A DNA stretch of 64,000 nt, from contig CP136063.1 in assembly GCA_032622095.1 (NCBI GenBank), forward strand, positions 209,487,934 to 209,551,933, written 5' to 3'. The notes beneath the pieces were generated by a model. It searched no databases, was not told where the DNA came from, and saw only the letters and a list, made by a program, of their open reading frames with translations. Of this stretch, positions 37,401 through 46,400 are shown piece after piece. The number at the start of each line of letters is the position of its first letter. The stretch's first letter is position 1. Made by a program: the position numbers and the translations under genes. The DNA is from Siphonodentalium dalli (taxonomy: Eukaryota > Mollusca > Scaphopoda > Gadilida > Siphonodentaliidae).

Positions 37401-40400
37401 TCTCCACTAGTTCTAGATTTTTTACAGAAAGTACCTTTAAATTCTTGAAGCGTCAATTCAAGTAGAGTTGTCATCTTTTCCACTCCTCTTGTTGATCTAC
37501 GACAGTGGAGTAGTAGTTCCTTCTGTGAAATTAAGTCGTCAATATTGTCAGGTGTGTTGTCGGCTCCGTCTAATTCAAGCTCTGCTCTTTTTGCAGCTCT
37601 GAGCTTCTCAAGATCACGAGAATTCCACTGAAAAATGCATGACGATAGTCTGTCCATGAATCGCTGGTAGAAGGGATGAGTTTTTGATGAGCAGGCCTCT
37701 GAGAACCTCTGCATCCAGTGCCATACATCTAACTTAATGTTCAAATCGGGCCACTCACTGAAAAATTCTTTAAGTTGAGACGAACCACAGCATCCATGAT
37801 TAACATATATAATTTTAGGGGGTGGTTTCTCAGCGTCTTTATAGCGTAGAATAACACCTGTGATCAAACTGTCTATGGTAATGCCTTCCTCTTCACATGT
37901 CATCACACTGTTGAGAATTTCACCCAGTTCATTACCCATGCTGTAACATTGTAACTTGGCCTGATAATACAGACCAAATGGTTTTCTCACTTCCTACAAA
38001 AGATAAAGAAATCATCCAGTGAACACTGACATTAAAACTCATATGAAACCAAGCCTTGAAATAGGGTGTCTGTCATTTGCCGAATGAGGTCCCCAGAGGG
38101 TGAATTTAGTGATGCTAACGCATAGTGGGCTAACATCACCAAATTCACTCTCTGGGAACCTCATTCTGCTGAGGTGTAAGCAGAATGAGGTCCCCAGAGG
38201 GTGAATTTGGTGATACTAGCCCGCTATGCGGGGTAGCATCACTAAATTCACCCTCTGGGGACCTCATTCTGCAAATGACAGACACCCTATTTCAAGGCTT
38301 GTATGAAACACTCTGCTTGGGACTTCAGAATCGCAAAGCAAATTCTGTATACATTACTGCTTACTTTACCAACCCCATGACAATGCAAGGTGGCAAAAGA
38401 TACAGACCTGCCATCTTCTAACATCCTACAACAATGAAATTGTTCCGGTCCACGCCTGCAATATGCAATTCAAGGGCTTCATGCTAATAAGATCTCTAGT
38501 GAAGGGTATATTCAGGTCAAGGTAATCATTTAATTCAAGAATATCGAATCGAGTCTACGTAATCGAATCAAATATCGAATCGAATATCGAATCGAATCAT
38601 ACATGTGTGTTGCATTCTCAATTAGGCATTTGATGTCAATGATTAGACGATTTGAGAAACGTTCTATGAACTTCCATGAAATTCCATCATAACTTGTGTG
38701 GCAATCAACAGTCGTTCCCGATACTATTAACTTCAATAGAATTGTTGAGAGAAAAAAACAGATTAAAACGTCCATTGCGGTCGTAACGACGATTAGATAT
38801 ATAACCACTAAACGGATTATCGAAATTAAAATCACGCGCAATTTGTAGAGTTTGCGTGTACATGCACAATTGGAAATCGGCACTGGGAACATCCGTTGTT
38901 ATAAACTTGAAGATGCAACAACAGTCGCATGGTAGCCTGTTTATGTAGTGCTGGATGCTTAGATGTCCCAGACGCTTGCGATTTATATACCACGTTGCAT
39001 TCATCACACGTGTAAGTTTCTGCACTACATGCAGCTTTTATCATGTTTAAAATAAACATGAATAACGGACGAAAAATTGTCAAGTTTCAAGGAACGCTCC
39101 GAAACTGAAAGTCAACTTCAAATGAAAACACCACCACATGCACTCTTCGATGCCAGGAGCACGTGTTGTTTACATTCTCGGCGATATTACAGAATGAATG
39201 TCGACCGCGACGAATGCGGAGGATGGGAAAGTTACATTTATTTTATTGTTAAACTTATTAAGTAACTTCATTTGGTCGTAACATATCTCAACATACCATG
39301 CATAAAATCATCTGGCCAATATCCATTTGCATGAATACTTCGTTCGAACAACGAATCACAAGAAAAGGGGTTAGCGGTGTACTCCATTGGTACTTCGTGT
39401 GCGCGGTTTGAGACAAAATGGGAAAAGTCAAGTGCGGCGATCTGAATAAACTGATGTTTTTGTTGTACAATTTGAAAAAGTAGAATTACACCACAAAACT
39501 GGATCGAGATATTCATGGTAACTCGAGTAATGACCAATTTTGACAATGCTTTTAAGCATCTCATCGCTATTATAATTTACGCGTGTCGTCGGTCCATCGG
39601 CGATCTCTGAGCTTTTGGCTACCATGTTCAAAGCTAGAATTCAGATGTATTTAGTCGTCCTATAGTGGCTAATTACTGGCTATACTTATATTTAATAGCA
39701 TGCGAACATTCGCGATGTACAATAAGAATTATAAGGTGCATATATTCATAATTTTCGGGAATTATATGGCACAGAAACAGCGAAGATCGACGTGTGCACT
39801 TGTCCGTAAACAGCTTACTTTTTTGTCAGTGTATATTCGAAATTTCGAGTTGGAAAATTTGAATCGAATTCGAATCGAATTTGACTTTCGAATCGAATCT
39901 CGAATCGAATATCGAATATTCGCAGGACCCTACTGATGTCATTGTATATTTCTAAAAAAAAGGCGGCACTACGTCTTTGAAATGTGCCGACTGTCATCGT
40001 GTTCAATGAAGTGAATACACTCGCCCTTGATTGGACTGGAATGAAATTCACTATTACCAAATACTTAAACTTGTTCTGAGTCCTGAAATTTGCGGGTAGG
40101 GGCCCACCTTTGGGATTGTTATCCTTGCTCTGGAAGTTTGCTGAAACTTATAGTTTAGGTAACATTAGATTCCTTTTTTTAGCAACAGCCGGTGGTCCGT
40201 CGTGCATTCCTACTTTTATATTGTTTGTATGTTTAGCTATTCATAACACTGAAATAAATCGCTATGTTCAATAGTAAATACTAATCTGCTTTTGTGACAT
40301 CTTTTTGATCTTCATGATTTAAAAAACTCAATTTAGCTCTCAGAGACTCCCTATTGTCTCTTAGAGGATGCTGATCTTCTGAACGGTAGTTGAGTTTATG

Positions 40401-43400
40401 CGGTGTGATAATAAATAACATCCTACAGTAATGCCCTAAATAAATGACTCCTTAATCATAGCAGAATTATGGGTAATTTTTCAGGAATATGTCTTGTTGC
40501 CATTCATCGGAAAGCTCTCACTGAGTGCTTTCCGATGAATGGCAACAAGCCATATTTCAGAATAAATCCTGAAAAATTACCCATGATTCTGCTGTGGTTA
40601 AGGAGTCGATTATTTAGGGCATTATTGTACTTGTGAGTGACATGTCTACTCTAAATATATTTTTAAAATATCATTATGAACAAAAAGAAAAAAATTATTT
40701 ACCACTTCCTTGGAATGTATTTTTAGAATCTGTCCAAATATTGACGTAATAGATGCCTTTATAGAATAAGCAGAAGATGCTACATCATGACAGTACACAT
40801 CTATTAGCCCTCTAATGCTAGCTATCGGCTTCAATAACGGTGGCGGGACAAACTGAGCCGATATTAGCTGCCTTTGATGAGCTTTCAGAAATTTGTCACA
40901 GTAGTGCTGATATAAGGCAGAGTTTTTGAGCCAGGTTTGGCTATGTTGTTTCACTAGAATCTTTAGTGTATGGGCCACAGCATATTCATTTTCCCGCTGC
41001 CTCAATGATATGGCAACTGTTCTGTCACATGCTAGCCTGAAAATACATGAAATCATACAATTTAAACTAGTTGTTTGAATCTACGAGGGGGATATCAAAA
41101 CATACCAACTTGACAGTGAGAGCTTTCCGATGAATGGCAACAAGCCATATTTCCGACTAAATCCTGAAAAGTTACCCATAATTCTGCTGTGGTTTGTATA
41201 ATACGCCCGTTTCTGGAGTAGAGTGGGGAATGTAGACAGAACGCATATTTGAACTTGATCTGATCATGTATACCAAATTTGGTCGATTCAATCTAAAGTT
41301 ATCTTCCGGAAACCGCCTATCAGGTCAAATCTAAGTCGAAAAAGGGGCATAACTCAGTAAAAATTATGCGCACGAAACCCTTATTCGAACTTGATCTGTA
41401 TTTTGGGGTGGTAAACTAATATACCAAATTTGGTTCAGTTCACTTGATTCAATCTAAAGTTATCATCCAGAAACTGCAAATCAGGTAAAATCTAAGTCGA
41501 AAAAGGGGCATAACTCAGTCAAAATCATGCAGACGAAACCCATATTGGAAACTGATCTGTATTTTGGTGTGGTAAACTAACATACTAAATTTGGTTCAGT
41601 TCACTCGATTCAATCTAAAGTTATCATCCGGAAACCAAAAGCGGACAGATGGATGACAGACGAACGACGGACGGACGACGGATGGACGGATTGATGGAGG
41701 GACAACCCATTTACATAATACTACCATTTTTTCAAACAGGCGTATAAAAATGTAGGGGCTGGAGTAAATTGAAGTTTAATAATTTTTGTTTTAAACATCC
41801 ATATATGGAATATATACTTGTGGCAACACACATGATAGAACAGGACACAATGAGCACATTACTGTAGATATTGGCCAAGATAATGAAGTCTTGATAGTAA
41901 TTTTAATAAAAAGTGAACACGACATCAACCGCCGTTTGAACAGGCCCGTATATACAATGGCCACCATCTTATCGTAAATAATGCAGAACGGTGACTGATT
42001 TAGATTAGCACAGTTTTACTATGATCAGAGATCATAAACGTGATTTTTTTTTGTTTCAGTTTTTGTGTTTATTTTTTGCTTTCACAGGGTCAATAAAATG
42101 AGTAGGGGTGGAGATCTGGACTAAGGGCTTTCTGGTTACCGGAATCATCACTATTTTTGTTTTAGGCCTAATTTTGTTGTTGTGTTACCAGTATGACTTC
42201 CATTCAATATTCTGGTAGGCAAAAGTTGTCAGAAATGAAAATGAACGGACAGATGTCAACAACAATGAAAGTGTCAATGACACTGTAGCTCAACTTAGGT
42301 AGGGGAATAATTTAATGGTTGACAGTAAATGGAGGAATAGGAAAGGTGCTAATTGAAATGTCTAACCTAGCTGTGCCAAAGGATTTAGTCATGCAAAGAC
42401 TAAAATCCAAGATGGCTGCTGACGGCCATGTTTTTTGGCCGAATGACCCCAAAATGACTCATTCCCATCTACATGTCAATATTACCATTCACGACAAATT
42501 TCATGATGATCAGACGAATATTACGACCTGTAGCCCGCGCCAATGGATTTAATATTAAAATACAATATGGCCACCAACGGCCATGTTCTTTGGCCGAATG
42601 GCCCCAAAATAACTCGTTCCCGTTTACATGTCAAGGTCAACAGCCATGACAAATCTCATAATGATCTGACCAAAGGTACGACATGTAGCCTGTGCCAAAG
42701 GATTTAGTCATGCAGAGAGTAAAATCCAAGATGGCTGCTGGCGGCCATGTTTTTTGGCCGAACGACGCCAATATGACTCATTACCATCTACATGTCATTG
42801 TTAACATCCATGACAAATTTAATGAAGATCCGACCAAAGCTACGACCTGTAGCCCGCGCCAAATGATTTAGTCATGCAAAGAGTAAAATCCAAGAAGGCT
42901 GCTGGCGGTCATGTTTTTTGGCCAAACGACCCCAAAATGACTCGTTCCCATCTACATGTCAATATTAACATGAATTACAAATTTGATGATTATCTGATGA
43001 ATAGTACGACCTGTAGCCCGCACCAATGGATTTAATTTTGAAATCCAAGATGGCCGCCAGCGGCCATGTTTTTTGGCTGAATAACCCCAAAAGGACTCGT
43101 TCCAGTCTACATGTCATTGTTTATATATAATAACATCCATGACAATTTTGATGAAGATCCGACCAAAGCTACGACCTGTAGCCCGCGCCAAAGGATTTAG
43201 TCATGCAAAGAGTAAAATCCAAGATGGCTGCTGGCGGCCATGTTTTTTGGCGGAACGACCCCAAAATGACTCGTTCCAATCTACATGTCATTGTTAACAC
43301 GTTGAGTGCCACTACGAGTTATCTCGTTGTACGCAACCTTCGCAGGTTATCTCTTAGTGGTTTAGATGTCATGTAACTGACAAACGGAAGCAGTGGAATA

Positions 43401-46400
43401 GGTCGATACACCACGAAAACCCGCCTCGGAACATCAGAACAGTGATTTTATCAAATAAATAGTGTGGCTCCCCTTACATCGTTCAGCTGAAGTGAGCACC
43501 ATCAGAACATATATTCTACTCAAAATGGTCCAGCTGTGAGTGAAAACAGCTGACACCTTCTCACTGAATGACCACCAGAGGCAGACGTGTGTGGGCAATT
43601 AGACTGGGTTTTGGTATTCAATAGACTGACAATGTGCACGCATGCAAACACAGTCAGGGTGATGTATATTCACAATGTACACACATGCGAAGCCAGTTTC
43701 GAGGAATGATTACATCGTTGTGTTTCAACACATTGAAACTTCGCACAACCACCCACACACGTCACATAGCCCTGCCAAATCTGTCCCCCCTCACTTGAGT
43801 GCGAGTGGACGCATCCTACTCAAGATATAAGTGGATAACGTTGTTTTTGGAATACACTGTGCGGCTCCATTTGGGTTTATTATAATTTATAATTCAAGTA
43901 AAGGGGAACAATTATTCCCCAAAGCAAAATTGTACCCTCTTCCGAACGTGCTGGACAATGAAAAGCGTAACAATTACCGTACTTTAGACGTCATGCAGTT
44001 CATCGAACTTGTATACATGTACATGTATGTATACGGATAAATGGTTTTGTAAGCATAGAGGTTTACAGTAAAGGGTGGCTTATTTCCAGACGGATGGATT
44101 ATATGGAATCGTTACATGTATAGCACACTCCTGTATGTACAGGGATATATTAGGCTACTGCTGGTTGTTTTAATTTTGTGCTGACAATGATTTATTCCTC
44201 CTACACTATTATTTTGGGCTGTACTTTGGAACACTATAGCATAGGCCTAAATCAGGCTAAATGGGAGATAACTTACAATGCCCGAAACAACAGAAGATGC
44301 ATGCTCGTAGTCATTACTGGACGAAATTAACTCATCCTCACAGGAAACAAGTTCACCCGATTCCACGTCGGATTCACCGTCCGTAGCCATGCTCATATAT
44401 TAAGAATTTGCTCCATTGTGCATCAGCCATAATATAACTATATAACGGGCTATAACCACCACAAGGACACCCACACCTCCATAAATATGCTTACCACCAA
44501 AATAACTTGTTTGGGTTACTTTCTACTTCATATTTATTGCTCAAACGTGTCCAATTGTGTCTACGAGATAACTCGTAGTTGGCACTGGTGGTGGGAATAC
44601 CCATATTCCTTCCGCCAGTGCTGGCTACGAGTTATCTCGTAGTACTATCAATCACCGTTTCTGTTATCTAAACTCGCGACATCATCCAATTCTTGCTTCA
44701 ATGAAGCCAAATTATGGTCTACTATGGGTATCTATCTTACCACGATTTGGCAAACTGGCGAGATTACTAATTGATTTCCGGCACTCAACGTGTTAACATC
44801 CATGACAAATTTCATGAGGTTCCGACCAAAGCTACGACCTGTAGCCCGCGCCAAAGGATTTAGTCATGCAAAGAGTAAAATCCAAGATGGCTGCTGGCGG
44901 CCATGTTTTTCGGCCGAACAACCCCAAAAGGACTCGTTCCCATCTACAGGTCATTGTTAACATCCATGACAAACTTCATGAAGTTCTGACCAAAGCTACG
45001 ACCTGTAGCCCGCGCCAAAGGATTTAGTCATGTAAAGAGTAAAATCCAAGATGGCTGCTGGCGGCCATGTTTTTTGGCCGAACAACCCCAAAATCACTCG
45101 TTCCCATCTACATGTCAATATTAACATCCATGACAAATTTCATGATGATCAGACGAACAGTACGACCTGTAGCCCGCGCCAATGGATCGAATTTTGAAAT
45201 CCAAGATGGCCACCAGCGGCCATGTTTTTTGACCAAATGACCCCAAAATGACTCGTTCCCATCTACATGTCATTGTTAACATCCATGACAAATTTCATGA
45301 AGATCCGACTAAAGCTACGACCTGCAGCCCGCGTCAAAGGATTTAGTCATGCGAAGAGTAAAATCCAAAATGGCTGCTGGCGGCCATGTTTTTTGATAGA
45401 ACGACCCCAAAATGACTCGTTCCCATCTACATGTCAATATTAACATCCATGACAAATCTCATGATGATCAGACGAACAGTACGACCTGTAGACCGCGCCA
45501 ATGGATCGAATTTTGAAATCCAAGATGGCCACCAGCGGCCATGTTTTTTGGCCAAATGACCCCAAAATGACTCGTTCCCGTCTACATGTCATTGTTAACA
45601 TCCATGACAAATTTCATGAAGATCCGACTAAAGCTACGACCTGCAGCCCGCGCCAAAGGAATTAGTCATGCGAAGAGTAAAATCCAAAATGGCTGCTGGC
45701 GGCCATGTTTTTTGACAGAACGACCCCAAAATGACTCGTTCCCATCTACATGTCAATATTAACATCCATGACAAATCTCATGATGATCAGACGAACAGTA
45801 CGACCTGTAGACCACGCCAATGGATTTAATTTTGAAATCCAAGATGGCCGCCAGCGGCCATGTTTTTTGGCCGAATGACCCCAAAATGACTCGTTCCCAT
45901 CTACATGTCAATGTCAACATTCATGACAAATTTCATAAAGATCAGACCAAAGGTACGACCTGTAGCCCGCGCCAAAGGAAATTGTTGACGGACACACAGA
46001 CACACGGACGACAGACGCCAACCCACGGCAATAGCTCAAACTTACAAAGTAAGTTGAGCTAAAAATGCATAAATACACCTTTTCTTAGAAACGGGTGAAT
46101 AAAATCAAGCAATGGTGGTATACTGAAATAACTGAATAGCATTTCACAAAAAAATCTTACCTGTCTGTTATGACAGCTGGGAATTGTGAACGCCTCAGGT
46201 TACACTGTTTCATGATGTCTTCAGACCAGCTGACATATGTTTGGTGACATAGCTCACATTCCAGTAACTCACCAGCGAGGTTGTATAAGCTATCTGTATC
46301 GACAACTTGCCGACAATTCTCATAGATACCTGCATAAACCAGCCGTCTTGGCTCATGTCCTTCATCACATACCAGATGGATATTGCACATTTTACATGGC

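Noticed and set aside
37385-37434. Extending exon 3 to the in-frame stop (SRTSGDDVYF end)
   Set aside because: The AAAG|GTACTT donor at 37435 is the only one that matches the phase of exon 4, and conserved sequence resumes there.
42319-46062. Plus-strand frames such as 42319-42552 and 45820-46062 with repeated similar peptides
   Set aside because: They are translations of the 160-bp tandem units; similarity comes from DNA repetition and frames break at random between units.
42300-46062. CRISPR-like regular repeats
   Set aside because: Units are contiguous, 160 bp long and diverged, with no short repeat/unique spacer pattern, in a eukaryotic context.
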